The translations under genes were made by a program, and so were the position numbers. A DNA stretch of 64,000 nt from Paracidovorax wautersii (GTDB lineage Bacteria > Pseudomonadota > Gammaproteobacteria > Burkholderiales > Burkholderiaceae_C). The notes under the pieces are model-generated. The model searched no databases and was not told where the DNA came from. It was given only the letters and a program-made list of their open reading frames with translations. Location: contig NZ_JAVIZX010000001.1 of the NCBI RefSeq assembly GCF_031453675.1, forward strand, positions 3,866,001 to 3,930,000. The letters run 5' to 3'. Shown in pieces: positions 8,934 to 19,777 of this stretch. Every line of letters begins with the position of its first letter. The stretch's first letter is position 1.

Positions 8934-9971
8934 ATGGATTCACTGACCCAGATCGCCCTCGGTTCCGCCGTCACCCTGGCCGCCATGGGCCGGCGCACCG
9001 CCGCCTGGAAAGCCGTGTTATGGGGCGCCATCGCCGGCACGCTGCCCGACCTGGACGCGTTCATCGACCACGGCAACGCCATCGCCAACATGGTGCGGCA
9101 CCGCGGCGAGAGCCACGCGCTGCTCTACCTCACGCTACTGTCCGTGCCGCTCGGCGGATTGGTAGCACGGCTGCACGGGGAGACGCAGCAGTGGCGGCGC
9201 TGGTGCTTCGCCTTGTGGCTGGCCCTCATCACGCACCCGCTGCTGGACTGGATGACGGTCTATGGCACGCAACTGCTGCTCCCGTTCACCGACTACCCGT
9301 TCGGCGTGGGCAGCATCTTCATCATCGACCCGCTGTACACCGTGCCCCTGCTGGTGGGTGTCACCGCCGCCCTGCTCCTGCACGACCGGAGGGGCTTGCA
9401 CTGGAACGGGTGGGGCCTGGTCTGCAGCAGCCTCTACCTGGCCTGGAGCGTGGCAGCGCAGCATTACGTGACCGGGGTGGCGATGGCCTCGCTGCACGCC
9501 CAGGGCGTGCGGGCCGAGCGCGTTCTCGTCACGCCTTCCCCCTTCAACACCCTGCTGTGGCGGGTGGTCGCCGTCACCCCCACCCAGTACCTCGAAGGCT
9601 TCTATGCGCTGGCGGACGGCGATCGGCCGATGCGGTGGAGCCGGCACGAACGCGGCGCCGACCTGCTGGCCCGCTACCGGAGCCAGGTGCATGTGCAACG
9701 TCTGCAACGCTTCAGCCACGGGTTCATGCGCATGGAACAGGACGCACGCGGCCATGTCTTCGCGACCGACCTGCGCATGGGCCAGGAGCCGCATTACTTC
9801 TTCCACTTCGATCTGGGGCCGGCGGATGACTTGCAGGGCAGCGGCGGCCCCGTCACGCAGCACGGTACGCGTCCTGACATCGCCGCGGCCCTCCCGGCCT
9901 TGTGGCACCGCATGTGGGGCCGTGACGGAGGCGAAGGGGCTTACGGCGCAGACGCATCGGGCCGCCCCTGA
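8934..9971 (+). CDS. YdjM-like inner-membrane metal-dependent hydrolase
   Basis: 345 residues. The N-terminal 'MDSLTQIALGSAVTLAAMG', the 'GTLPDLDAFIDHG' acidic motif, 'HRGESHALLY' and 'THPLLDWMTVYGTQLLLPF' are the marks of the LexA-regulated YdjM/membrane-bound hydrolase family (DUF457). Several hydrophobic segments occur in the first 190 residues (around 60-80, 95-110, 135-155 and 165-185); the C-terminal half is soluble. The conserved His and Asp residues suggest metal binding, but the substrate of the family is unknown to me. The frame is open upstream to 8718; the ATG at 8934 begins the conserved protein. No LexA-type operator is evident upstream. Confidence 0.8.
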   Translation: MDSLTQIALGSAVTLAAMGRRTAAWKAVLWGAIAGTLPDLDAFIDHGNAIANMVRHRGESHALLYLTLLSVPLGGLVARLHGETQQWRRWCFALWLALITHPLLDWMTVYGTQLLLPFTDYPFGVGSIFIIDPLYTVPLLVGVTAALLLHDRRGLHWNGWGLVCSSLYLAWSVAAQHYVTGVAMASLHAQGVRAERVLVTPSPFNTLLWRVVAVTPTQYLEGFYALADGDRPMRWSRHERGADLLARYRSQVHVQRLQRFSHGFMRMEQDARGHVFATDLRMGQEPHYFFHFDLGPADDLQGSGGPVTQHGTRPDIAAALPALWHRMWGRDGGEGAYGADASGRP

Positions 9972-10015
9972 TCCTTCGCCCGTCCGGCCTCCTCGCTCAC
10001 GCGTCCCCAACGAAA

Positions 10016-10039
10016 AAGGCCGGCGCATGCGCCGGCCTT
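10016..10039. terminator. Bidirectional terminator between YdjM-like gene and ompW
   Basis: A perfect 24-base palindrome with a GGCCGGCGC / GCGCCGGCC core and AT pairs outside. On the minus strand the stem is followed by a T-run (complement of 10013-10017), serving ompW. It can also stop transcripts arriving from the gene ending at 9971. Confidence 0.8.
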
Positions 10040-10064
10040 CCCGCCATGAAGGAAACGGACCGTT

Positions 10065-10700
10065 TTAGAAGCGGTAGCCCACGCCCACGCCCACCAGCAG
10101 CGGGTCCACTTTGAACGTGCCCACCTTGGTGCCGGCCGAGCGCACGTCGGTCTTGATGTAGACCTTCTTCACGTCGAAGTTGAGGGACCAGTTCTTGTCC
10201 AGGGCGTAGTCGAAGCCGATCTGGAGCGCGCCGCCAAAGCTGTTCTTCTTGACGGAAGGCTGGAGGGCCGCGTCCACGGCGGGGTCGAAGCGCACGCTGG
10301 AGAAGCGGGTGTAGTTCACGCCAGCGCCCACGTAGGGCTTGAACGCGCCGAAGTTGGTGAAGTGGTATTGCGCCGTCAGCGTGGGCGGCAGGTGCTTGAG
10401 CGAACCGATCTTGCCCAGATTGCCCAGAGCGCCGTTGGAGCGCAGGTCGTGCTTTTGCGGGTACGTCAGGATCAGCTCGGCAGCGAAGTTGGGCGAGAAG
10501 AAGTAGCTGATGTCGAACTCGGGGAACGTTTTGTCGTTGATCGACAGACCCAGGTTGGGGTTGGTGGAGCCCCCGTTGTCGCTGTCCAGGTGCAGGGCAC
10601 GCACCCGCACTTGCCATGGGCCAACGTCGGCCTGCTGCGCGAAGGCAGCACCAGAGGTCATTGCGCACAGGACGGCCACGGCCAGCAGATTCTTTTTCAT
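10065..10700 (-). CDS. ompW: OmpW-family outer membrane protein
   Basis: 211 residues. Signal peptide of about 21 residues ('VLCAMTSGAAFAQ'), then an eight-stranded beta-barrel pattern of alternating hydrophobic residues. Family marks: 'GPWQVRVRALHL', 'FPEFDISYFFSPNFAAELILTYPQ', 'LPPTLTAQYHF', 'FKPYVGAGVNYT', 'DKNWSLNFDVKKVYI', and the terminal 'PLLVGVGVGYRF' ending in Phe as required for barrel assembly. OmpW proteins are small porin-like channels for hydrophobic compounds. Single gene with its own terminator. The leader on the minus strand carries a short GGGG/CCCC inverted repeat near 10717-10736 of unknown meaning. Confidence 0.92.
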   Translation of the reverse strand: MKKNLLAVAVLCAMTSGAAFAQQADVGPWQVRVRALHLDSDNGGSTNPNLGLSINDKTFPEFDISYFFSPNFAAELILTYPQKHDLRSNGALGNLGKIGSLKHLPPTLTAQYHFTNFGAFKPYVGAGVNYTRFSSVRFDPAVDAALQPSVKKNSFGGALQIGFDYALDKNWSLNFDVKKVYIKTDVRSAGTKVGTFKVDPLLVGVGVGYRF

Positions 10701-10854
10701 AGGAACTCGATGCGGTTGAACGGGGACGACCCCCGTGCAACGTATTGGGCCTACAAAGCGTAGGGACTGCCTTGCCGCAGATCAAACGCTTCGCCGATGC
10801 CGCAGCGTCGCCCGCAGACGTTGCGCCCGTGCATCGGGCGGCCTGTGCAGCCGG

Positions 10855-11862
10855 TCAGGAGGCGTGGGGCGCAGCACCGCTGCGGCCGCGCAGCCGCTGC
10901 ACCAGCGTGACGCCCATCAACACCACCGCACCCGCCACGATGCCGACCAGGGCGTTCAGCGCGCTGGAAGCCAGCACGCTCCAGAGGCCCGCCGCGGGGC
11001 CACGGGCGGCCGCCGCGGCCAGGCCCTCCACGGCGTGCGCCAACACGGGCACGCCATGCACCAGGATGCCGCCGCCGACGAGGAACATGGCCGCGGTGCC
11101 GGCCACCGACAGGCCCTTCATCAGCCAGGGCGCCGCGGCGACGATGCCGCGCCCCAGGGCCTGCGCCGCGCTGGCGTTCTTGCGGCTGAGCCACAGGCCC
11201 AGGTCGTCGAGCTTGACGATGCCGGCGACGAAGCCGTACACGCCCACCGTCATCAGCACGGCGATGCCCGCCAGCACGGCCACCTGCTGGCCGAACGGCG
11301 CGTCGGCCACAGTGCCCAGCGTGATGGCGATGATCTCGGCCGACAGGATGAAGTCGGTGCGCACGGCGCCCTTCACCTTGTCCTTCTCGAAGGCCGCCAT
11401 GTCCACCGCCGGATGGGCGTTCGCCTGCGCGTGTGCCTCGCGGGCGGCGTCCTCGCGCGGCGCGTCGTGGCGGTGCAGGAACTTGTGGGCCAGCTTCTCG
11501 AACCCTTCGAAGCACAGGAAGGCACCGCCCACCATGAGGAGCGGCGTCACCGCCCACGGCAGGAAGGCGCTGATCAGCAGTGCCGCCGGCACCAGGATCG
11601 CCTTGTTGACCAGCGAACCCTTGGCCACCGCCCAGACCACGGGCAGCTCCCGCTCGGCGCGCACGCCCGTGACCTGCTGCGCGTTGAGCGCGAGGTCATC
11701 GCCCAGCACGCCGGCCGTCTTCTGCGCGGCGACCTTGGTCATGGCGGAGACGTCGTCGGCCATGGCGGCGCTCTTCTTGGCGGCCACCTTGGTCATGAGG
11801 GCCACATCGTCGAGGACGGTGGCGATATCGTCGAGCAGGGTGAGCAGACTGGCACCGGCCAT
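10855..11862 (-). CDS. yedI: DUF808 (YedI-like) inner-membrane protein
   Basis: 335 residues. The start '[41 protein letters not shown]' (given here only as a family mark: LLDDIA, DDVA, TKVAAKK, VLGDDLA) is highly typical of DUF808. Then come several membrane helices ('[36 protein letters not shown]', '[24 protein letters not shown]', '[13 protein letters not shown]', '[16 protein letters not shown]'). The family function is unknown. ATG at 11862, with GGAGG upstream on the minus strand. It lies downstream of purL on the same strand, separated by a very strong palindrome. Confidence 0.88.
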   Translation of the reverse strand: MAGASLLTLLDDIATVLDDVALMTKVAAKKSAAMADDVSAMTKVAAQKTAGVLGDDLALNAQQVTGVRAERELPVVWAVAKGSLVNKAILVPAALLISAFLPWAVTPLLMVGGAFLCFEGFEKLAHKFLHRHDAPREDAAREAHAQANAHPAVDMAAFEKDKVKGAVRTDFILSAEIIAITLGTVADAPFGQQVAVLAGIAVLMTVGVYGFVAGIVKLDDLGLWLSRKNASAAQALGRGIVAAAPWLMKGLSVAGTAAMFLVGGGILVHGVPVLAHAVEGLAAAAARGPAAGLWSVLASSALNALVGIVAGAVVLMGVTLVQRLRGRSGAAPHAS

Positions 11863-11896
11863 GGGAGCGCTCCGGGAGGATGGATCGGAAGCGCAT

Positions 11897-11956
11897 TATC
11901 AATAAAAATGCTCTCAGCGCTTGTCAGACAAGCGCTGAGAGCTATGCTTTTGATAG
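11897..11956. repeat. Dispersed palindromic repeat, copy 3 (near-perfect hairpin)
   Basis: The most symmetrical copy. Two perfect 15-base arms (11911-11925 and 11927-11941) around one base, containing CTCTCAGCGCTTGTC and its complement, nested inside outer TATCAA / TTGATA ends. Lies between purL and the DUF808 gene; it could stop or stabilise transcripts on either strand. Confidence 0.85.
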
Positions 11957-11976
11957 TGCGCCGATGCGGTGCGCGG

Positions 11977-14900
11977 TCAGCCCACCCACTTGCGCGCGTT
12001 GCGCCAGATGCGCATCCACGCGCTGAACTGGTCAGCGTCGCCGCTGGTCCAGCTCATCTGGATGTTGCGGAACACGCGCTCGGGGTGCGGCATCATGGCC
12101 GTGAAGCGGCCGTCCGCCGTGGTCACCGCCGTCAGGCCGCCCGCGCTGCCGTTCGGGTTGAACGGGTACTGCTCGGTGGCTGCGCCGTGGTTGTCCACGT
12201 AACGCATCGCCGCAATCGCCTGCGCCGCATTGCCGCGGCGGCTGAAGTTGGCGTAGCCCTCGCCATGTGCCACCGCGATCGGCAGCCGGCTGCCGGCCAT
12301 GCCGGCAAAGAACAGGCTGGGTGACTCCAACACCTCCACCAGCGACAGGCGGGCCTCGAAGCGCTCGCTCTGGTTGGTGGTGAAGCGCGGCCAGGCTTCG
12401 GCGCCGGGAATGATGTCGGCCAGCTCGGCGAACATCTGGCAGCCGTTGCACACGCCCAGGCCGAACGTGTCGGTGCGGCCGAAGAAGCCCTTGAACTGGT
12501 CCGCCAGTACCGGGTTGAAGGTGATGGAACGCGCCCAGCCGATGCCGGCACCCAGCGTGTCGCCGTAGCTGAAGCCGCCGCAGGCGACCACGCCCTTGAA
12601 GTCGGCCAGATTCGCGCGGCCGGTCTGCAGGTCGGTCATGTGCACGTCGTACGCCTCGAAGCCTGCCTCGGTGAAGGCGTAGGCCATCTCGATGTGCGAG
12701 TTCACGCCCTGCTCGCGCAGGATGGCGACCTTCGGCTTGGCGAGGTTCAGGAACGGTGCGGCCACGTTCTCGGTCGGGTCGAACGTCAGGGCGACGTGCA
12801 GGCCCGGGTCGGTCGGCTCGCCGGCAGCGGCGTGCTCGGCATCGGCGCAGGCGGGGTTGTCGCGCTGCTGGCAGATCTTCCAGCTCACGGCGTCCCACAC
12901 CTGGTGCAGGTCGGACAGCGTGGCGCTGAACACGCTCTTGGCATCGCGCCACACCTGCAGCTCGCCCTTGCCCACGTCCATGCTGGACGACTGCGGGCGC
13001 GTCTTGCCGACGAAGTGGCTCCACTTACTCAGGCCGTGCTCGCGCAGCGTCTGCATCACGTCATTGCGGTCGGCCGTGCGCACCTGCAGCACCACGCCCA
13101 GCTCTTCGTTGAACAGTGCCTTCAGCGTGAGTTCTTCGCGGCGCGCGCTCACCTGCTGGGCCCAGTTCTTGGCGTCGCCGGTTTCCATGCGGCTGTCGCT
13201 GATGCCGTCGCCTTCGGTGACCAGCATGTCCACGTTCAGTGCCACGCCCACGTGGCCGGCGAAGGCCATCTCGGCCGCTGCGGCCAGCAGGCCACCGTCG
13301 CTGCGGTCGTGGTAGGCCAGGATCTGGCCCTTGGCACGCAGCGCGTTCACGGCGTTGACCAGGTTCACCAGGTCCTGCGCGTCGTCGAGATCGGGCGCTA
13401 CGTCACCGGCCTGGCCCAGCACCTGGCCCAGGATGGAGCCGCCCATGCGGCACTGGCCCTTGCCCAGGTCGACCAGCACCAGTGTGGTGTCTTCTTCCGT
13501 GGCGTCGAGCTGCGGCGTGAGCGTGCCGCGCACGTCGGGCAGCGTGGCGAAGGCGCTCACGATCAGGCTCACGGGCGAGGTCACCTTCTTGGCCGCGCCG
13601 GACTCGTCCTTCCACTGCGTGCGCATGGACAGCGAATCCTTGCCCACGGGGATGCTGATGCCCAAAGCGGGGCACAGCTCCATGCCCACGGCCTTCACCG
13701 TGGCATACAGATCGGCGTCTTCACCGGCTTCGCCGCAGGCGGCCATCCAGTTGGCGGACAGCTTCACGCGCGGCAGCTCGATAGGCGCGGCCAGCAGGTT
13801 GGTGATGGCCTCGGCCACGGCCATGCGGCCGGATGCGGGCGCGTCGATGGCAGCCAGCGGCGTGCGCTCGCCCATGCTCATCGCCTCGCCGGCAAAGCCT
13901 TTGTAATCGGCCAGCGTGACGGCGCAATCCGCCACCGGCACCTGCCAGGGGCCGACCATCTGGTCGCGGTGGCTCAGGCCGCCCACCGTGCGGTCGCCGA
14001 TGGTGATCAGGAAGCGCTTGGACGCCACCGTGGGGTGCGCCAGCACGTCGATCACGGCCTTTTGCAGCGGCACGCCGGTCAGGTCGATGGGCGCCAGTTC
14101 CCGCTTCACCGTGGTCACGTCGCGGTGCATCTTGGGCGGCTTGCCCAGCAGCACTTCCATGGGCATGTCCACGGGCAGCTTCTGGTCTCCGGACGCAACG
14201 GCGGTGTCTTCCAGCACCAGCTGGCGCTCGCCCGTGGCTGTGCCGATCACGGCAAACGGGCAGCGCTCGCGCTCGCAGAACGCGCGGAACTGTTCCAGCG
14301 ATTCCGGAGCGATGGCCAGCACGTAGCGTTCCTGGCTCTCGTTGGACCAGATTTCTTTCGGAGCCATGCCCGACTCTTCGAGCTGCACGGCGCGCAGGTC
14401 GAAGCGCGCGCCACGGCCCGCATCGTTGGTCAGCTCGGGGAAGGCGTTGGACAGACCGCCCGCGCCCACGTCGTGGATCGCCAGGATGGGGTTGGCCGCG
14501 CCTTGTGCCCAGCAGTGGTTGATGACTTCTTGCGCGCGGCGCTCGATCTCCGGATTGCCGCGCTGCACGGAGTCGAAGTCCAGCTCGGCCGCGTTGGCGC
14601 CCGTGGCCATCGAACTGGCCGCGCTGCCGCCCATGCCGATGCGCATGCCGGGGCCGCCCAGCTGGATCAGCAGCGAGCCGGCCGGGAACTCGATCTTCTG
14701 CGTGAGGCCGGAATCGATCACGCCCACGCCGCCCGCGATCATGATGGGCTTGTGGTAGCCGCGATCGATGCCGCCCACGGTCTGCTCGTATTCGCGGAAG
14801 TAGCCCAGCAGATTGGGACGGCCGAATTCGTTGTTGAACGCGGCGCCGCCCAGCGGGCCCTCGACCATGATCTGCAGCGGGCTGGCGATGTGCTCGGGCT

Positions 14901-15987
14901 TGCCGAACTCACCGCCCCACAGCTTGGACACGGTGAAGCCCGTCAGGCCGGCCTTGGGCTTGGAGCCCCGGCCCGTGGCGCCCTCGTCGCGGATTTCTCC
15001 GCCCGCGCCGGTCGATGCACCGGGGAAGGGCGAGATCGCCGTCGGGTGGTTGTGCGTTTCCACCTTCATCAGGATGTGGTTGGTCGCACTACTCTTTTCA
15101 TAGCTGGAAGCGCTTGCTACACCTGCGCTGGAGGCCATTTTGGCCACAAAACGCTCCACCGGCACGCCTTCCATGATGGAGGCGTTGTCCGAGTACGCCA
15201 CCACCGTGTGCTGGGGCGCCAGCTGGTGCGTATTGCGGATCATGGCGAACAGGCTCTTGTCCTGCTTTTCGCCGTCAATGGTGAACTGCGCGTTGAAGAT
15301 CTTGTGGCGGCAGTGCTCGCTGTTGGCCTGCGCGAACATCATCAGTTCCACATCGGTCGGGTTGCGCTTCAGGGCCGTGAAGGCGTTGACCAGGTAGTCG
15401 ATCTCGTCTTCCGCCAGCGCCAGGCCCCAGCGGGTGTTGGACGCCACCAGCGCCGCGCGGCCGCCGCCCAGCACATCGACGAACTCCATCGGCGCGGCCG
15501 GCAGCTCGGTGAACAGGCCGGACGCATCGGCGCGGCTCCACACCACCGATTCGGTCATGCGGTCATGCAGCAGCGCGGCGACCTGCTGGCGCTGCGCCTC
15601 GGTCAGCTCCGGCGCGCCCCCCAGCAGGCCGGCCTTGAGCGCCACACGGTACTCGGTGATGCGCTCCACGCGGCGGATGTCCAGGCCGCAGTTGCGGGCG
15701 ATGTCCGTCGCCTTGGAGGCCCAGGGCGACACCGTGCCGATGCGCGGCGTGACGATGATGGCGGGGCCGTCGACCGGGCCGGTATAGGCATCGCCGTAGG
15801 TGAGCAGCGCCGACAGGCGCTCGCGCTCGGCGGGCGTGGGTTCGGCATCGGTCGCCACCACATGCACGAAGCGCGCTGCAATGCCGGTGATCTTGGGGTG
15901 GATGGCCTCGAGGGCGGGCTGCAGTTGCTGGGCGCGGAAGGAGCTGAGGGCATTGCCGCCCTCCAGCTGGGTCAAGTGCAAGGTCAC
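11977..15987 (-). CDS. purL: Phosphoribosylformylglycinamidine synthase PurL (single-chain)
   Basis: 1336 residues, about 40 longer than the E. coli enzyme. Converts FGAR, glutamine and ATP to FGAM in purine synthesis. Order: N-terminal PurS-like part, synthetase domain ('[14 protein letters not shown]', '[19 protein letters not shown]', 'GGSAASSM'), second synthetase lobe, C-terminal glutaminase ('[19 protein letters not shown]', catalytic Cys in 'GVCNGCQM', His-Glu pair in 'AVAHGEGY' / 'PHPERVFRN'). Residues about 281-302 ([20 protein letters not shown]) are translated from a copy of the dispersed palindromic repeat, in a place where I would expect a short poorly conserved loop ahead of '[12 protein letters not shown]'. 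Single gene; the ATG at 15987 fits the start of family members. Confidence 0.96.
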   Translation of the reverse strand: MTLHLTQLEGGNALSSFRAQQLQPALEAIHPKITGIAARFVHVVATDAEPTPAERERLSALLTYGDAYTGPVDGPAIIVTPRIGTVSPWASKATDIARNCGLDIRRVERITEYRVALKAGLLGGAPELTEAQRQQVAALLHDRMTESVVWSRADASGLFTELPAAPMEFVDVLGGGRAALVASNTRWGLALAEDEIDYLVNAFTALKRNPTDVELMMFAQANSEHCRHKIFNAQFTIDGEKQDKSLFAMIRNTHQLAPQHTVVAYSDNASIMEGVPVERFVAKMASSAGVASASSYEKSSATNHILMKVETHNHPTAISPFPGASTGAGGEIRDEGATGRGSKPKAGLTGFTVSKLWGGEFGKPEHIASPLQIMVEGPLGGAAFNNEFGRPNLLGYFREYEQTVGGIDRGYHKPIMIAGGVGVIDSGLTQKIEFPAGSLLIQLGGPGMRIGMGGSAASSMATGANAAELDFDSVQRGNPEIERRAQEVINHCWAQGAANPILAIHDVGAGGLSNAFPELTNDAGRGARFDLRAVQLEESGMAPKEIWSNESQERYVLAIAPESLEQFRAFCERERCPFAVIGTATGERQLVLEDTAVASGDQKLPVDMPMEVLLGKPPKMHRDVTTVKRELAPIDLTGVPLQKAVIDVLAHPTVASKRFLITIGDRTVGGLSHRDQMVGPWQVPVADCAVTLADYKGFAGEAMSMGERTPLAAIDAPASGRMAVAEAITNLLAAPIELPRVKLSANWMAACGEAGEDADLYATVKAVGMELCPALGISIPVGKDSLSMRTQWKDESGAAKKVTSPVSLIVSAFATLPDVRGTLTPQLDATEEDTTLVLVDLGKGQCRMGGSILGQVLGQAGDVAPDLDDAQDLVNLVNAVNALRAKGQILAYHDRSDGGLLAAAAEMAFAGHVGVALNVDMLVTEGDGISDSRMETGDAKNWAQQVSARREELTLKALFNEELGVVLQVRTADRNDVMQTLREHGLSKWSHFVGKTRPQSSSMDVGKGELQVWRDAKSVFSATLSDLHQVWDAVSWKICQQRDNPACADAEHAAAGEPTDPGLHVALTFDPTENVAAPFLNLAKPKVAILREQGVNSHIEMAYAFTEAGFEAYDVHMTDLQTGRANLADFKGVVACGGFSYGDTLGAGIGWARSITFNPVLADQFKGFFGRTDTFGLGVCNGCQMFAELADIIPGAEAWPRFTTNQSERFEARLSLVEVLESPSLFFAGMAGSRLPIAVAHGEGYANFSRRGNAAQAIAAMRYVDNHGAATEQYPFNPNGSAGGLTAVTTADGRFTAMMPHPERVFRNIQMSWTSGDADQFSAWMRIWRNARKWVG
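15082..15145. repeat. Dispersed palindromic repeat, copy 4, inside purL coding sequence
   Basis: 'ctcttttcatagctggaaGCGCTTgctac..' followed by 'gcgctggaggccattttggccacaaaa' matches the family arm by arm. It sits inside the purL frame without a stop codon. Confidence 0.75.
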
Positions 15988-16166
15988 GGTAGCGGCCTGT
16001 GTGGTGGGGAAACGGGGCGATGAAGAGCGCCATGCCGGGCGGCCGCTGAATGGGGCCGCGGCGTGCGGGGCGCCGGTATCTTTGGAAACCCTGCATTTTA
16101 GCGGTGCCGGCCCGCCACCCGCCGGCTGGCTGCAGGGAATGGGACCGGGTGGGATAATTCGGCCCC

Positions 16167-16982
16167 ATGAGCATCAACATCAAAGACGCCGCGGGCATCG
16201 CGGGCATGCGCGAAGCGTGCCGGCTCGCCTCGGAAGTGCTGGACTACATCGCGCCCCACATCCGTCCCGGCATCACCACCAAGGACGTCGACCGCCTGGG
16301 CGCCGAATGCATGGCCCAGCAGGGCACCGTGTCCGCCACCATCGGCTACCAGCCGCCGGGCTATCCGCCCTACCCCGGCCACCTGTGCACCTCGCTCAAC
16401 AACGTGGTCTGCCACGGCATCCCGAACGACAAGCCCCTGAAGAAGGGCGACATCATGAACGTGGACGTCACCGTGATCACCAAGGACGGCTGGTACGGCG
16501 ACAACAGCCGCATGTACCTGATCGGCGACGTCTCCATCGCGGCCAAGCGGCTGTGCGCGTTGACCTTCGACGCCATGTGGCTGGGCATCCAGCAGGTCAA
16601 GCCGGGCGCGCGCCTGGGCGACGTGGGCCATGCCATCCAGAAGTTCGCCGAGGGGCATGGCCTGTCGGTGGTGCGCGAGTTCTGCGGCCACGGCATCGGC
16701 CAGAAGTTCCATGAGGAGCCGCAGGTGCTGCACTACGGCCGCCCCGGCACGCTGGAAGAGCTGGTGCCGGGCATGGTCTTCACGATCGAACCCATGCTCA
16801 ACGCAGGCCGCCGCGAGGTGAAGGAACACGGCAACGACGGCTGGACCATCGTCACCAAGGACCGCAGCCTGTCGGCCCAATGGGAGCACACCGTCCTCGT
16901 CACCGAGACGGGCTACGAGGTGATGACCCTGTCGGCGGGCTCCCCGCCGTTGCCTCCGTTCGTGACCGCCACGCGCACCTGA
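16167..16982 (+). CDS. map: Methionine aminopeptidase, type I
   Basis: 271 residues. Removes the initiator Met from nascent proteins. The five metal ligands are in their usual phrases: Asp in '[21 protein letters not shown]' (two), His in '[18 protein letters not shown]', Glu in '[12 protein letters not shown]', Glu in '[10 protein letters not shown]'. ATG at 16167. Followed after 84 bases by glnD, the same order as in many proteobacteria. Upstream, the purL start is divergent; 'gcattttagc' and 'gggataattcgg' are possible promoter -10 elements but neither has a clear -35. Confidence 0.95.
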   Translation: MSINIKDAAGIAGMREACRLASEVLDYIAPHIRPGITTKDVDRLGAECMAQQGTVSATIGYQPPGYPPYPGHLCTSLNNVVCHGIPNDKPLKKGDIMNVDVTVITKDGWYGDNSRMYLIGDVSIAAKRLCALTFDAMWLGIQQVKPGARLGDVGHAIQKFAEGHGLSVVREFCGHGIGQKFHEEPQVLHYGRPGTLEELVPGMVFTIEPMLNAGRREVKEHGNDGWTIVTKDRSLSAQWEHTVLVTETGYEVMTLSAGSPPLPPFVTATRT

Positions 16983-17066
16983 CGGCCAGCCGCCACACGG
17001 TGGCGGCCGCCTCCCGGGGTCACGTTCGGCGTGTCCATCGCATGTTTCTTGCATGATGCCGCTGCC

Positions 17067-19703
17067 ATGTCCCTTCGCACGCCCTCGCCCCCTTCCACTC
17101 CCGCCTGCCTGGCGGAGCTGCACTCTCTGCGCGATACCTACCGGCGGGACAAGGCCGCACTGCTGGCCTCGCTGGCATCCGCCGGCGCCTCCACGCGCAG
17201 CATCCGCACATTGCTGGCGCGGCTGTCGGCACTGACGGACCGGCTGCTGTGCCAGCTCTGGCACCGGGCCGGCCTGCCGCAAGACGTGGTCCTGGCGGCG
17301 GTCGGTGGCTACGGCCGTGCGCAGCTGTTTCCACACTCTGACGTCGACGTGCTGGTGCTGCTGCCCGCAACGGCCGACTCTGGCGACTGCGGCCCGCTGC
17401 GCGCGCCGATCGAGGCCTTCATCGGCAGCTGCTGGGATGCGGGGCTGGAGATCGGCTCCAGCGTGCGCACCGTGGCCGAATGCCTCACCGAGTCCGCCGC
17501 CGACGTCACCGTGCAAACCTCGCTGCTGGAGGCCCGGCGCATCTGCGGCAGCCAGGCGCTGTTCGACGAGTTCAGGGTGCGCTACGACCAGCAGATGGAC
17601 CCCGCCGCCTTCCTCGTCGCCAAGACGCTGGAGATGCGCCAGCGCCACAACAAGTACGAGAACACGCCCTACTCCCTGGAGCCCAACTGCAAGGAATCCC
17701 CGGGCGGCCTGCGCGATCTGCAGACCGTGCTGTGGGTGGCGCGCGCAGCCGGCCTCGGCAGCCACTGGAGCGAGCTGGCTGCCAGCGGCCTGGCCACGCC
17801 GCTCGAGGTGAATGCCATCGAGCGCACGGAAGCGCTGTTGTTCCTGATCCGCACCCGCCTGCATGCCATTGCGGGCCGGCACGAAGACCGGTTGGTGTTC
17901 GACCTGCAGACCGCCGTGGCCGAGGCTTTCGGCTACCGCTCCACCTCGCCCGACGGCAAGCGCCTGGCCATGCGCGCCAGCGAGACGCTGATGCGCCGCT
18001 ACTACTGGGCCGCCAAGGCCGTGTCCCAGCTCAGCCAGATCCTGCTGCTGAACATCGAGGAACGGCTCAGCCCCTCCACGCACGAGCTGCGCCGCATCAA
18101 CGATCGCTTCTTCGACAAGGCCGGCCTGATCGAGGTCGCCAGCGACGACCTGTACGAGAAGCATCCGCACGCCATCCTCGAAACCTTCCTGCTCTACGAG
18201 ACCACGCCCGGCCTGCAGGACCTGTCGGTGCGCACGCTGCGCGCGCTGTACAACGCACGGGGCGTGATGGACGCGGCCTTCCGCCGCGATCCGGTCAACC
18301 GCGCCAACTTCATGCGCATCCTCAAGCAGCCGTCGGGCATCACCCACGCCATGCGGCTGATGAACCAGACCTCGGTGCTGGGGCGCTACCTGTGGCCGTT
18401 CCGGCGCATCGTCGGGCAGATGCAACACGACCTGTTCCACGTCTACACCGTGGACCAGCACATCCTGATGGTGCTGCGCAACGTGCGCCGCTTCTTCATG
18501 CCCGAGCACGCGCATGAGTACCCCTTCTGCTCGCAATTGGCCGGTGGCTGGGACAAGCCGTGGCTGCTTTATCTGGCCGCGCTGTTCCACGACATCGGCA
18601 AGGGCCGCGGCGGCGACCACTCCAAGATCGGTGCCGAGGAAGTGCGCCACTTCTGTCGCCAGCACGGCGTGGGCAAGGACGATGCGGCCCTCGTCGAATT
18701 CCTGGTCAGCGAGCATCTGGCCATGAGCCAGGTGGCGCAGAAGCAGGATCTGTCGGACCCCGACGTGATCGGTGCCTTCGCGCGCCGGGTGGGCAACGAG
18801 CGCAACCTGACAGCGCTGTACCTGCTGACCGTGGCCGACATCCGCGGCACCAGCCCCAAGGTCTGGAACGCCTGGAAGGGCAAGCTGCTGGAAGACCTGT
18901 ACCGCGCCACGCTGCGCACCCTGGGCGGCCGCGCACCCGACGCCGCCGCCGAAATCGAAGCCCGCAAGCGCGAGGCGCTGGTGCTGCTGGCACTGAGCGC
19001 CCAGCCTTTCGAGGCCCACAAGAAGCTGTGGGACACGCTCGACGTGGGTTACTTCATGCGCCACGAGGCAGCCGACATCGCCTGGCACACGCGCCATCTC
19101 TCGCGCTTCGTGGGTTCCGCCAAGCCGGTGGTACGGGCACGCCAGTCGCTGGCGGGCGAGGGACTGCAGGTCATGGTCTATGCGGCGGATCAGCCCGACC
19201 TGTTCGCCCGCATCTGCGGCTACTTCGACCGGGCGGGCTTCAGCATCCTGGACGCGCGTGTGCACACGGCGAACAACGGCTACGCGCTGGACACGTTCCA
19301 GGTCGTGGCCTCCGACCAGGCCGGGCACTACCGCGAGCTGACCAACATGGTGGAAAACGGCCTGGTGCAGGCCATCGAGGAAGGCGGCCCCCTGCCCGAG
19401 CCGGCCCGACGGCGCGTGTCGCGGCGCGTGAAGAGCTTTCCCATCGCGCCCCGCGTGGCACTGCGCCCGGACGAAAAGGCACAACGCTGGCTCATCAGTA
19501 TCTCTGCCAGCGACCGCGCGGGCCTGCTGTACCTGGTGGCGCGGGTGCTGTCGCAGCACCACCTCAGCGTGCAACTGGCCAAGGTCAGCACGCTGGGCGA
19601 GCGCGTCGAAGACACCTTCCTGGTGCAAGGGCCCGAACTGCAGAACAACGCGCGGCAGATCCAGATCGAGACCGAGCTGCTCGACACGTTGTCCGCGCAC
19701 TGA
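17067..19703 (+). CDS. glnD: Bifunctional uridylyltransferase/uridylyl-removing enzyme GlnD
   Basis: 878 residues. Senses glutamine and adds or removes UMP on PII proteins, setting nitrogen control. Domains in order: nucleotidyltransferase with '[19 protein letters not shown]' (about residues 77-96), central helical linker, HD domain '[19 protein letters not shown]' (about 502-520), and two C-terminal ACT domains (starting near '[21 protein letters not shown]' and '[20 protein letters not shown]'). A GTG at 17031 in frame gives 12 more residues; the ATG at 17067 is preferred by comparison with family starts. Likely co-transcribed with map. Repeat copy 5 begins right after the stop. Confidence 0.95.
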   Translation: MSLRTPSPPSTPACLAELHSLRDTYRRDKAALLASLASAGASTRSIRTLLARLSALTDRLLCQLWHRAGLPQDVVLAAVGGYGRAQLFPHSDVDVLVLLPATADSGDCGPLRAPIEAFIGSCWDAGLEIGSSVRTVAECLTESAADVTVQTSLLEARRICGSQALFDEFRVRYDQQMDPAAFLVAKTLEMRQRHNKYENTPYSLEPNCKESPGGLRDLQTVLWVARAAGLGSHWSELAASGLATPLEVNAIERTEALLFLIRTRLHAIAGRHEDRLVFDLQTAVAEAFGYRSTSPDGKRLAMRASETLMRRYYWAAKAVSQLSQILLLNIEERLSPSTHELRRINDRFFDKAGLIEVASDDLYEKHPHAILETFLLYETTPGLQDLSVRTLRALYNARGVMDAAFRRDPVNRANFMRILKQPSGITHAMRLMNQTSVLGRYLWPFRRIVGQMQHDLFHVYTVDQHILMVLRNVRRFFMPEHAHEYPFCSQLAGGWDKPWLLYLAALFHDIGKGRGGDHSKIGAEEVRHFCRQHGVGKDDAALVEFLVSEHLAMSQVAQKQDLSDPDVIGAFARRVGNERNLTALYLLTVADIRGTSPKVWNAWKGKLLEDLYRATLRTLGGRAPDAAAEIEARKREALVLLALSAQPFEAHKKLWDTLDVGYFMRHEAADIAWHTRHLSRFVGSAKPVVRARQSLAGEGLQVMVYAADQPDLFARICGYFDRAGFSILDARVHTANNGYALDTFQVVASDQAGHYRELTNMVENGLVQAIEEGGPLPEPARRRVSRRVKSFPIAPRVALRPDEKAQRWLISISASDRAGLLYLVARVLSQHHLSVQLAKVSTLGERVEDTFLVQGPELQNNARQIQIETELLDTLSAH

Positions 19704-19763
19704 TTGCTACGCTTTATATAGCATCATGCGCTTATTCATGAAGCGCTGCAGCCTGTTTGATAC
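19704..19763. repeat. Dispersed palindromic repeat, copy 5
   Basis: 'tatatagcatcatGCGCTTattcatgAAGCGCtgcagcctgtttgatac' fills nearly the whole 74-base gap between the convergent glnD and def stops. A terminator-like role is possible. Confidence 0.85.
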
Positions 19764-19777
19764 GCAACAGGTCGACG

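Noticed and set aside
12640-16023. 1127-codon open frame opposite purL
   Set aside because: Pure antisense shadow of a high-G+C gene; composition rich in His/Gln/Arg without any family motif, no ribosome binding site.
16098-19700. 1200-codon open frame opposite map and glnD
   Set aside because: Spans two well identified genes on the other strand and shows no domain; typical high-G+C artefact.
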